Assembly: GCA_026120035.1 (NCBI GenBank)
Contig: JALRME010000007.1
Coordinates: forward strand, 372,001-436,000
Length of the DNA: 64,000 bases
Origin: Coleophoma eucalyptorum
Taxonomy: Eukaryota > Ascomycota > Leotiomycetes > Helotiales > Dermateaceae
Direction of reading: 5' to 3'
Part shown: in pieces, positions 1 through 9,764 of the stretch
How positions within the stretch are numbered: position 1 is the first letter of the stretch
Layout: each line of letters starts with the position of its first letter
The notes under the pieces: model-generated
The model's database searches: none
What the model saw: only the letters and a program-made list of their open reading frames with translations
What the model was told of the DNA's origin: nothing
Made by a program: the position numbers and the translations under genes

Positions 1-392
1 CCTCCAAAACAACCAATAACCTATTGCCAGAAGCGCTCAAAGCTTGCGCAACACCTAGGAGACCTAGGAACAAGAAAGAAAGTAACCACCGCATATTTTT
101 GTTGTGGTAGTTGTTTGGTGGAACTCGTCGTCAGAAGTTCAGATGCTCTTGCGCGTCGAAGCTTTAGGGATACGTAGCTCGAAGCCAAGAATCCTCACAC
201 GTGATCTGAGCTTAAACCCACTCCTCCGGTCGCCGACTTCACCTCATCCAAGCTGCGCGACGGATTTGACGATTCGTACCATCAGCACCAATTCTTGAGG
301 TTGTAGTACTCTGCCAAGTCTCGAACTTGATCAATCAGGTGCGTATCGCGCTCATGGAGCTTTAGACTACCTGCTAACCTTTCCCAGTCACC

Positions 393-691
393 ATGTCAGC
401 CTATCCACGATTCTTTCAACAGCCATTCCGGTACATGCGATGGGCGTCAATTGAGAAGCCAGCAATCTTTTACTCGATCATAATAGGATGCCTAGGACCT
501 GTTACTCTTGTTACGGTACCGCCGATTCGAAAAATGCTTGGAGACGTGGATCCAGAGCCAATTCCATTGACATACCCAAGTAAGCAGGGGGGGTTATTGA
601 TCATATGAGGGCGAGAGCAACAGCAGCTGATTTGTTAACTACAGTGCCCACCACACCAAGGAACAAGAACTTGACCGGTTATGAAGATTAG
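393..691 (+). CDS. nuo9.5: NADH:ubiquinone oxidoreductase 9.5-kDa subunit
   Basis: Accessory subunit of mitochondrial respiratory complex I, inner membrane. Two exons, 393-579 and 645-691, give 77 aa. The 65-nt intron has a GTAAGC donor, a GCTGA branch site and an ACAG acceptor. Removing it joins the reading frame so that the protein ends in PMPTTPRNKNLTGYED, the ending expected for the fungal 9.5-kDa family. Residues 9-40 hold the family core (RYMRWASIEKPAIFYS), followed by one hydrophobic membrane segment and VTVPPIRKMLGD. A probable 5'UTR intron lies at 339-387 (GTGCGT donor, GCTAAC branch, CCCAG acceptor), five bases before the ATG. Family recognition is from memory of the Neurospora protein. 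Confidence is high for identity and for the splice. Confidence 0.9.
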
Positions 692-2154
692 AGGGCTTTC
701 GGGTTGCTTGGGTTGTTTGGGGACAAAACGAGACTACGAGCAAAGTTGTGTACATATGGCGTCTTGAGAAATGGAAAACAATACAACACCCTATTGGAAT
801 TCTGGTAGAATGCGCCGGCTTCGGAATCTAAAGCGAATTCCTTCTTTCGGATTTCGCAGTCACCGGTTCGGGCGGAGGTGCTCTATGTGGAATATATGCT
901 CTACTTCCTTAAGTTACGGCCTTTTCTGGACAACACTCTTGACACAAGGATATTTTCAAGATAAGAATGCTTTTAAAGCCATGGAGTCTTGGCTATAATC
1001 TACAGTCTAAGTAGTTGTTCGATGCGGTATCGAAAAGGCATGCCACAATGGCTAGGATTAAAGCCGAGTGTGCAGTCATTTAAAGCTTTCACATCTTCAA
1101 GATTCTTATTGGCATTCGTCTTGGATCTGGATTTAATTGCAAGTGCACTACTCCCTCAATATCTCATAAGAGCCAGCTTGAGAGTTTAAGCGGATAGTCT
1201 TGTCTTGCTACTTGTTCTCTTTTATGTTACCTTGGTGATCCTGAAATCGAGTCAATTTTTCACTCTGCGACAATGCTACTAGTGTCACCGCAAAGCCGGA
1301 CTCCCTTGTGAGATACCAAACCTCTCAGATCTCTTGTCGCTCTCCTTAATTGTGACGGTCGAAACAGCAAATTAATGTTCTGACGTTCGCAAAACGCGTT
1401 GTCTCAAACAACCTCCTTTTACAAAGAACTCAAACAATACGACCCTTGCTCTCTCGAACAGAATTAAGCAGAAAACAAAAAAACAAAATGATAACGAAAC
1501 AAAAAAGAGAATACTTCCAATCTTTCTTTGTTGCACATCGCACACCTCCGCCACGTGTAAAGCCACGTTATTTCGCCACCTAGTGATGATCTCCCGGTTT
1601 CGATCGAACAAATACGAAGTAAAATGCCCCTGAAAATAGGCGAAATTCCCTTTGCGAGAGCAGATGGACAAAGATGAACACGGTAACTACAATGGCTAAC
1701 ATTTAATTATAAAACACTACATTTATGTATTCGGTTTCGTTTGCAAAAGAACGAACCTTGTGAGTGGGGACCCCAAGAGGTTTGTGGGGAGATGGGCATT
1801 TGAGTACCTAGCCAGGGGCAGGGCTGGGAGGGGTTCATTGAAGGGGGGGGGGGTAAGATACCTTTGGACATTCGTTGACCAATCGATCATACAAACGAGT
1901 AGGAGGATATGAAAACACACACCAGTGTTTAACTAATATTAAATTGTGTCGTTTCCTTAGGACCTAATTCTGTTATGTTAACCTCACTAAGTCCTTTTGC
2001 TGCACGAACACGTACTTCCAACGAGAATCTCCAATCAACTTGAAGCATCAATGTAATCTTTCCAGAAAGAAATATTAATAACCGAAGGGTGCTTAGCCAG
2101 CCGACCAAACAGATATCTTCAATGGAATAAAGATACTATATGTAATTAAACGAA
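692..2154. other. Intergenic region with no supported gene
   Basis: This 1.46-kb stretch lies between two convergent genes. Open frames at 771-998 (+), 989-1189 (+), 1372-1671 (-) and 1723-1920 (-) are short, look unlike any known protein and have no splice logic joining them. It holds the G-quadruplex-like motif at 1815-1853, listed separately. The rest is unremarkable AT-balanced sequence, presumably the two 3' ends plus spacer. Confidence 0.6.
1815..1853 (+). other. G-quadruplex-like motif followed by an 11-G run
   Basis: The + strand reads GGGGCAGGGCTGGGAGGGG at 1815-1833. These are four G-runs of three or more separated by loops of 1-2 bases, the canonical intramolecular quadruplex pattern. 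Nine bases later a run of eleven G occupies 1843-1853. It lies between the 3' end of nuo9.5 and the 3' end of the gene at 2155-5793. Any function in termination or replication is inference; the pattern itself is plainly visible. Confidence 0.7.
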
Positions 2155-5100
2155 TCAGAGAAAAGCTTCTGTGAGAGTGAGGCTAAAGCCTTCGTTGCCA
2201 TCGCTTGTACTGCCACCAGTAATTTGACGACGACGGCTACTGAGGAATAGGTCAACCATTCTCTTACTTCCCATTTGCTGGGCGTCTAAATTTTCGGCAT
2301 CGTAATTTTGAACTACTACGCATCCGTTGCGTTTCTCGCTCGAAATCCTAGGCGTCTTAAATTCTGCGCTACTATTAGGACGATAACGCTTTACCAATTT
2401 TGCAGGTGTGCCTACACTCTTAAGAGTGGCCGAGCTGCCATTTCTACTCAAGTTCCAGGGAAGCACATCCAGACTCTTGAGAGTGCTCTGGCTTGTACTA
2501 CGTTTATGAAGAAAATTTCTTTCACGCCCGCCAATACTTCCAGTAGGAGTTCCAATACTTTTAAGAGTACTCTGACTTGCATTTCGTTTGTGCAGAACAG
2601 CTTTCTCGCTTTCCTCAGCGTTTCCAAAAGCTGGATTTTTGATACTTGGGGCTTGACTTCTTCTTGAGCCTTTATTCTGCATCAGTCGAAGAGGGCTGCG
2701 AGGAGGCATAGGTGGCGGTGTGGGAATATGTGGAACCGAAGGCCCAGATAGAGAAAGATTGGAAGATTTTTTGAGGATTGGTTTCAAAACTGGAATTTTT
2801 TGTTGCTTCAAGGTTCCGGCAGGAGTTTGATCTCGATCAACTACAAGTTTCTCAGTGTTCCGGTTCTGATACGAATTTTGCCCATTCATGTGCAACTTGT
2901 TGATGAAGTTGCTGACATTTCGTTGTGGTGCTTCACCCAAATGTCTTTCTCTAGTATGACCAGTGGTATGATGTTGCATATTTGGAAATAATTCGTGGTG
3001 AAGATGCAGGTCATTCACCAAAATGTGACCATGGGGGACTTCTGCCTCATCATCGTTAATCTGCGCAGACTCCCTCACATGTCCTTTCTCTGTGAATCTG
3101 ACTGGCATTGTTGGCAATCTGTAAGGAATAGAGCTGTGACCTGTAATCTCAGGTGTTAACTCCCGCTTGTTGCTTTCAAGCATAGCAACCTGAGTAGACA
3201 TCCAGCCTCGCCAATCACTAGAGGCACTTGAGACTGAAGGATGGTGACTACTTTGTGGATTCGAAGGTTGATACATTGCTGGTTCCATGATTACAGCATC
3301 TCCAGTTCTTGATTTGTGGGCGGTCATACTAGGAGTGTCTTTGAAAGGTAATGCCAGAGTACTCGTTGAAACTAAGGGAGTTTGACCACTTGTTGTTCTG
3401 GAGTAGACACTCTCACTGTATGCCCTTCGATAATTTCCATCCTGCGTATCCGGTATATTTTCTTTGTTTGCTTGAGAGAATAACAATGGATTCCTCAAAG
3501 GGCTCAATAGGTGTACAGGAGAATCATCAGTCACGACCACTGGATTATAATCCCGTTCTGCTAGAGCCCGACGATATGGGCTCGTGGTTCGTGGGAGAGT
3601 CATTTCAGTGCTGCCAAAGAATGTAGATCGTGATTCTCGAATAGCTTTCTTGGGCTTTTCAGCAATGACAGGCTCATTCTCAATAGCAATATCCTGTGGA
3701 ATCAGGCCTTTATTGAGCAGTTGCTGATCATTTGACTCTTGAGCAGTATGGTAAGACCTGATACTTTGCTTCCGTGAGATAGTTGAGTAGTTGCTAGGAC
3801 GTTCGGGGTGCTGATGGTTGCTGCTGGCACTACTTTCAATTTGGTGCGCAGGTGAAAACATATCATCACCACTCCGCCTTTGCTGTTGCTGTACATTTAT
3901 TGTTGTTTTTAGTCGTTGTTGATCGGTACTAGTCGTGTTTCCCTTTGACTGTTCACGTTCTTTAGCTGACGTTCGAGCTACACCAGCATGTTGTGGATGT
4001 CGATGGATGGAGGTTCCACTGTTGGTACTGCGACCATCATCATAAGAATCAAAATCGCTGAGAATATGTCTAATTGTATCTGTCTTACGGCCGCGACTTC
4101 GACTTCGACTTCGGCTGCGTCTGTCTAGTGAGCTGCTTCGAGGCGGAATGACTTCGGGAGCAGGGAGATTGTCCGTACTGGCTTTGCGTGAGGCTTCAAG
4201 CTTTGCTTGAGGACTGTTTTCATCAAGTCGCTTCATGAGAGCTGAATAGACCCTGGCGCTATCGACCGTTGATTGGATTGGGATGTGGTAATAATTGTGT
4301 GAGCTTCTACCAGACTGCTGGCTGTGAATGACAGGATAAGCAGAAGATTGGTTTGTATTAGATTGAGAAACTGTGGCCGATGAATGATGTATACCGTGCT
4401 CATTAATGATCGAAAGACGCTGTTGTTCTCGTCTGTCAGCTTCATACTGGGCCTGGGCATGGCTGTGGGCTCGAGACTGGCTTGACATCGTATTGTTGTT
4501 GGTTGTTGCCCAGCTAGTAACTCTAGACTTATCGTCAGAAATCTTCTCACTTCTTATACTTTGTATACTGCCACTCATAGATCTTAGCTGCTGCTCGGAA
4601 TCCATGGCGTGAATGGAGGGGATTCGTGAAGCCACACGAGAGACAGCTTCGTCAGTGGGACGGGGTATATCAATAAAGCTATCGTGATGAAGATAACCAT
4701 CGCCATTATATCTTCGAACATGTGTCTCAGAAGCCTCGACTTGCTGAAATGGGATGGTGCCATCCTTACTTTGACCGAAGACCTTCTTGAGTTTATTTTT
4801 AATCTTTTCGGACGCCTTTCGCGCCTTGACTATTAAGCCTGACTCTTTTACGACAGGAATAGCATTGGTAGAGATAATGGAGGCACCGTAGCTGCCACTA
4901 CGCACTGATCCTGGAAAGAGCTTGTCTTCCCGTGTTCCTCTTGCTTTTCTGGACCGAAAGAGAAACGAAGGCTGTGCTCTAAGTCTTTGCTGTTCTACAT
5001 TGTGCAAGAACTTGTCTCGGGCAATCTGCACAGCCACATCATTCCGCCGCCGAGTACCAGGTTGAATATGATCTGTTCCACCTCGAAGGAAGCTCATTGA

Positions 5101-5793
5101 CCTAGGTGCTCTGAGGCCGCCATCCTGAGAGGTTGGCTCAACTAAGGCAATATCTCGAGTGAAGTGGTTATCAGGCGTGCCGTTTGTGTAGAATACTGAA
5201 GGTGCTCTTAGAGGACTAAACATTGATTTCGACTTTCGAATCTTTCGATAGGATGATGGAGTTGAAGCAACATCGTCTTCTTGCGTATAATACTCATCGT
5301 AAGCCAAAGCAGCAACGAGGTTTGTAGCTTTGCCCACTGATGCTTTGCCAATTGATGACGACCGACTAGGTGGACGGTACTGTGCAGGTACTGGTGTGTT
5401 TGTTGTGACGGCTCGAGGTCTTAAATGCGAATTACTGGTCTTTGGGTTGATCGATGCCTGCGATGTTCTTGTAGTAAGTGCTTGCCGTCGGGGAAGAGCT
5501 GAAGGCCCAACAAAGCGAACGCTCTGCTGTCTTCTTATGACTGGACGCACGCATTCTTCAGTATTGCCATATTTCAACTGAGTCTCAGATCTCGGTTGAG
5601 ATATAAGAGTGTTGTTCCTGGATATACCTCCATCAGCGCTCTTCCTAGCATTAGCTCTTGCGAACGCTAACGTAGCTGCTGTGTGTGCTTGTTGTCGAGC
5701 GACTTCGGAGTCTGTAGGTTCATACCTACAGATTGAAGAAGTTGATTTTCGACGACCAAGACTACCTCTCCCTGAGCTGTGTCTTCGGAGCAT
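2155..5793 (-). CDS. Large disordered Ser/Arg-rich protein, function unknown
   Basis: Single-exon gene of 1212 aa, starting at the ATG at 5793-5791. I do not recognise a named family. The N-terminus (MLRRHSSGRGSLGRRKSTSS, then a VARQQAHTAATLAFARANAR segment) looks like the conserved start of a group of ascomycete hypothetical proteins. Almost the whole length is low-complexity and rich in S, R, Q, N and H, hence predicted disordered. An SR-type tract (SRSRSRSRGRK) lies near residue 570. The C-terminal fifth has a proline-rich patch (PHIPTPPPMPPRSPLRL), then three copies of an S-x-STLKS-like element with upstream KR (HKRNASQSTLKS, HKRSTSQSTLKS, RNGSSATLKS), possible phosphorylation sites. There is no membrane segment or signal peptide. 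A scaffold or cytoskeletal/polarity role would be typical but is only a guess. Confidence 0.85.
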   Translation of the reverse strand: MLRRHSSGRGSLGRRKSTSSICRYEPTDSEVARQQAHTAATLAFARANARKSADGGISRNNTLISQPRSETQLKYGNTEECVRPVIRRQQSVRFVGPSALPRRQALTTRTSQASINPKTSNSHLRPRAVTTNTPVPAQYRPPSRSSSIGKASVGKATNLVAALAYDEYYTQEDDVASTPSSYRKIRKSKSMFSPLRAPSVFYTNGTPDNHFTRDIALVEPTSQDGGLRAPRSMSFLRGGTDHIQPGTRRRNDVAVQIARDKFLHNVEQQRLRAQPSFLFRSRKARGTREDKLFPGSVRSGSYGASIISTNAIPVVKESGLIVKARKASEKIKNKLKKVFGQSKDGTIPFQQVEASETHVRRYNGDGYLHHDSFIDIPRPTDEAVSRVASRIPSIHAMDSEQQLRSMSGSIQSIRSEKISDDKSRVTSWATTNNNTMSSQSRAHSHAQAQYEADRREQQRLSIINEHGIHHSSATVSQSNTNQSSAYPVIHSQQSGRSSHNYYHIPIQSTVDSARVYSALMKRLDENSPQAKLEASRKASTDNLPAPEVIPPRSSSLDRRSRSRSRSRGRKTDTIRHILSDFDSYDDGRSTNSGTSIHRHPQHAGVARTSAKEREQSKGNTTSTDQQRLKTTINVQQQQRRSGDDMFSPAHQIESSASSNHQHPERPSNYSTISRKQSIRSYHTAQESNDQQLLNKGLIPQDIAIENEPVIAEKPKKAIRESRSTFFGSTEMTLPRTTSPYRRALAERDYNPVVVTDDSPVHLLSPLRNPLLFSQANKENIPDTQDGNYRRAYSESVYSRTTSGQTPLVSTSTLALPFKDTPSMTAHKSRTGDAVIMEPAMYQPSNPQSSHHPSVSSASSDWRGWMSTQVAMLESNKRELTPEITGHSSIPYRLPTMPVRFTEKGHVRESAQINDDEAEVPHGHILVNDLHLHHELFPNMQHHTTGHTRERHLGEAPQRNVSNFINKLHMNGQNSYQNRNTEKLVVDRDQTPAGTLKQQKIPVLKPILKKSSNLSLSGPSVPHIPTPPPMPPRSPLRLMQNKGSRRSQAPSIKNPAFGNAEESEKAVLHKRNASQSTLKSIGTPTGSIGGRERNFLHKRSTSQSTLKSLDVLPWNLSRNGSSATLKSVGTPAKLVKRYRPNSSAEFKTPRISSEKRNGCVVVQNYDAENLDAQQMGSKRMVDLFLSSRRRQITGGSTSDGNEGFSLTLTEAFL

Positions 5794-6333
5794 GATTGCA
5801 ATGAATTAAGGCCAGTAATTGAATGATGTATTCAGGAAACTAAGTTTGTAGGATGTGCTGACAGCTAGGGCTGCAGTGCAAATCTAACCAAAAGTGAGAG
5901 AATTTGAGGACTCTTGAAACAAATATGGCGAGCTGGCAGGAGAGGAAGAAAACGACGTTCAAGACTGGGGAGAGGAAGGAGGAACCATAACAAGTGGTCA
6001 CTAGCAGACGCCTGCAGGTGGTGATGTTCACCAGCGCTTGCCATGAACCTGTTCTGTTGGGACCAGGCTCACCAAAATGTTCACGAAATACTCAATTCAG
6101 GCACATTTATGCAATTTATTGATAGTCTATGATGATACATAGCGACGTCAAAACGACCCTGACATATGAAATGCAATGAAACCGGTACCCAGGATGCATA
6201 TAGCTAAAACACCCACCATCCAAGACTGGTCGAAGACCATGCTCAGACTATAAAGAAAAAGGAAAAGCCGTTCCGGGATTATGTCCGTGTAATGTATAGG
6301 TCAAGAGTATCACGCGTAGGCTATAGTCTACGC
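5794..6333. other. Intergenic: promoter of the disordered-protein gene and 3' end of the subtilisin gene
   Basis: The 540-bp spacer separates two minus-strand genes. Neither open frame here (for example 5840-6031) resembles a protein. No motif I can defend is visible. Confidence 0.6.
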
Positions 6334-8153
6334 TTAAGATCGGAGCTCATCAAAGAAGTTGTTGAGCTCCTTCTCAACAACAGCCTCGATCTTCTTGGAG
6401 ATCTTCTCGGTCTTGGCAACCATGGACTCGGTGCCCTTAACGATCTTGCCAGAGGCAACGTTAAGATCCTTCTCAATTGCGGCCTCCAACAACTCAATGG
6501 TGGTTGGTAGTTTAGAGGCAGGCTCATCTGCCTTCTTCACCGAGTAGCTTCCTGCCTTGATGATGGAGGAGTAGTTGGAAGATCCACCACCGTTCCATGC
6601 GAGGACGTTCTTAGTGTTGGATGGAACATCAGTGAGAGCACCGACGGTGGCAATGCTGATAATCTGCTCCTTCAGCTTCTTGGGGGTAATCTCAGCGACA
6701 GCATAATCAGATGAAGAATCTGGCTGAAGGGAGAGATAGTAGGCAAGGAGACCTGCAATATGTGGGGAAGCCATGGAGGTACCAGAGATGGTGTTGACGG
6801 CATACTTGCTGCCAATCCAGGTGGACTGGATGGACAAACCAGGAGCAAAGATATCGTTGCAAGTTCCGTAGTTTGAGAAGTAGGCGCGAGAGTCGTCAAG
6901 AGCGGATGCACCAACAGTGATGGCTTGCTCAGCAGCGGCTGGAGAGTAGTTGCAAGAGTCGGCGTTATCGTTACCAGCAGCGACAGCGAAGTGGATACCA
7001 GCGCTGACAGCACCGTTTACAGCGCGGTCAAGAGCTGGGGACTTGCCACCTCCAAGAGACATGTTGGCAGCAGAGCCCTTGAAGCCCTTCTTTCCCTTCT
7101 TAACCTTCTCAGAGTGAGCGTTAGCAGCCCATTCAACACCCTTGACGACATCGGCCATAGTTCCTGAACCGTTGGACTTGAGAACTTTGACAGCATAGAC
7201 ATTGGCCTTCTTGGCAACACCATACTTCTTTCCTGCAACAGTACCAGAGCAGTGAGTTCCGTGTCCGTTTCCATCAAGATCAGCGTCGTTGGCTGGGATG
7301 GTCTTTCCCCAGTGGGCTCTACCCTCAAAATCAACGTGTTCAACGTTGGTTCCGGTATCGATGACATAAACATCAACGCCTTCTCCGGCATCTGAGGCAT
7401 AGAGATACTTGTTGAAGTCACTGAATCCGAGAGTCTCTCGGTGGGAAATACGGGCAAGACCCCATGGAGCATTCTTCTCGAGCTCTCCTTCAGCATCATC
7501 ACCCATAGTGTGAACGATGGAGTCCTTCTCAATGTACTCGACCTGGAATAGACACCATTAGTTTACTGACTCTTGGAATGGAAGGATTGCGTGATAACGG
7601 ATATCACGTGTGCTGTTGCCACTTCCAGATACCGCTACTTCGTCCCAGGAATGGGAATGAGCACGAGGCAAAGGTTGAGGTCCGGATTAAGCTTCAAGCC
7701 ATTGCACTAGCAGCTGCCTTTTGCTCCGTGATTCGTAGATACTTGAGGGAAGGGCTGGAAGTTGAGTTTGCTTACATCTGGATGTCTTCGGACCTGCTCG
7801 ATGACTTCGTCATCGAAGTGGCCGGAGTAACCCAAGAAGTCGCTTCCGATGTTGTATGTGTGCTTTAGACCTTCGAAGATGTCTGTAGTAATAGGGAATT
7901 GACCTCGCTTTCGTAGCTCTGTACGCTTGACTTCGCCCTCAGCGTGGATGTCCTGCACCCAGCTGTGGTGATGGGCGGCAGCAGCCTCGTTGACGTGCTT
8001 CTTGAAAACGACGATATATGAATCGGGAACATGCTCGGCGTTGGTAGCAGAGATAATAGGAGCTGAGCCCTCGTGGATGGTCTCTGTTGACAGCGCTGGA
8101 GCTGCTGCGGCAGATGACGCCAGCAGCGCTACGGCTCCGATAAGCCCACGCAT
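6334..8153 (-). CDS. prb1: Vacuolar-type subtilisin-like serine protease (peptidase S8)
   Basis: Exons 8153-7776 and 7542-6334 give 528 aa, the usual size of fungal proteinase B/PepC. The 233-nt intron (GTAAGC donor, TTCCAG acceptor) is longer than most here; splicing gives RRHPDVEYIEKDSIVH, the normal end of the propeptide. Residues 1-19 form a signal peptide (MRGLIGAVALLASSAAAAPA). An inhibitor-I9 propeptide follows (VPDSYIVVFKKHV). The S8 catalytic residues are all present: Asp188 (VYVIDTGTN), His220 (GNGHGTHCSG), oxyanion Asn317 (AAGND) and Ser382 (ISGTSMASPH). A charged C-terminal tail of about 75 residues matches the family's C-terminal extension. The likely role is vacuolar protein turnover in starvation and autophagy. 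An extracellular alkaline protease is less likely because those lack the tail. The symbol is by analogy to yeast PRB1. Confidence 0.92.
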
Positions 8154-9764
8154 TATGAAGGAAGGTAGGGAAAGATGAGTGAATGTGTCTGCCTGCGACT
8201 TTTGGTGATAGCACGAACGACTTGTGATGAAGATGGATGAGGATGAGAGATGATGGGAACCTCAAGATGTGTTGAGGAGGAGAGGCTGGTTATGAAAGAG
8301 GATGGACGAGGGAGCGCGAGTACAGTATGACGGCTTAAGTCGCTCTTATCAAAAGACAGTCTAACCGAATATGGACAGGCTAGTGAGGCAGTATCGCCTC
8401 GTCAACGGGGGTAGACTCAGGCTGCTTTTGGCTGTCGCAAACGATTGTGCCAGTTCGAGACCCTTTGGCGTTCCTATTCCTACTTATTGGAACCCAGAAC
8501 CGCTTGGTGAGCTTGCCTTCAGAGATGGTAGTTCTGCTGAATCTACATCGACTTGCCTTGGGGTTGGTGGCGTATATCTCTCTCTCTATCTGTTCTCCGT
8601 ACTCCGTACAGCTGCCTCGGCAGCCAGGCCCTGTAACAAGGACAGCTCTCCACTTTTCATCCAGGTACTCCGAGCTCGTACCTAATATCGCCATCCTTCG
8701 AGGCTATGACTACGATGGTGCCCCACACAGGTCTCGTGCAGACATGGCGCCTTACTTGCTGTAGCTACGGCACACTCCTAACGACAGGCACAGCTCGGTC
8801 AAGATAAGGACGCACTCATTCGGTCAGTCGCTCACTTACTACCTACTCCTCAGACAACACTTATCCCTCAATCATTGATTCCCTCGCCCTTATCTGCGCG
8901 CCTCCCACCAATCTCCCCCACAAGCGAGCTAGCATCATCCATTCCCGCGTTCAGGCAGCGGCCCCTTACGAGCTTACGCGGTGAGACACGCCTGGTATCG
9001 ACAACTTGCTCGCCTGACTGCTTCTTATCTGAGTTTCACACTCACTCGACTCACTACCACCCACCACCTCGTCTCCGCAAACTCGCGGTATCGGTGAACA
9101 CCTCAGCCTCGTGACCACGAGTCAGCGTGCTGATGGGTTGCCAGGATGGGAGACATCTAACCTTGGCACGAGTATCGCGGCTTTTGATCCATTTGATTAT
9201 GTGATTTAACTGGCGCTGCGCTTTGTCTGATGTCCAACAGTTTTTTGCCACTGTGCACTTGCAAAACATCTGTAGATTGCCGCCATACTAGATGGGCCTA
9301 ACCCATTTGTGTGTTTCACTTAGCCATTATGATCTGAGCTCAGCTGTAACCTGTATTATGTATTTGGGAGGAACGGTCGAGTAGAAGAACGATCGACTGA
9401 GTGCTTACATCGGGCTGTGATTCACGTGACCATGACTGAATTGCCGGAAACGGCACATCAATACTCCGCCCTGTGCACTCGACCTGCAGCAAGAGTCCGA
9501 GTTGATAGTGCTTGGAAAAGACCAGCAAAGCAGTTCATTACGCCTTCAGAAGAATCCAGATCTGCCATACTTGAATCGAGATTCACAAAACTATTTCATA
9601 AAATCGACCTTCGCGAACTCCTGCATTGACGCGCGCCTGCCGAGTTCGATGACATCAAAGTGCAGCCTTGAACCTCCATGGGCTTGAATTAACGCGCCTG
9701 TACACATCTAATGGTGGTGCTTTAGATTATCTACGCACCGAGGAGATTGGGGAGGGTGTCGAGT
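8154..9764. other. Divergent intergenic region between the subtilisin and BEACH genes
   Basis: 1.6 kb shared upstream region. Overlapping open frames on both strands at 8371-8764 look unlike proteins and I reject them. Two tiny upstream frames precede the BEACH start on the + strand: ATG at 9678 (four codons, stop TAA) and ATG at 9711 (four codons, stop TAG). They matter only if transcription starts upstream of them. No clear TATA element was seen. Confidence 0.55.

Noticed and set aside
8371..8764. Overlapping 104-105 codon frames on both strands upstream of the BEACH gene
   Set aside because: Mutually overlapping, no family features, no splice-consistent extension.
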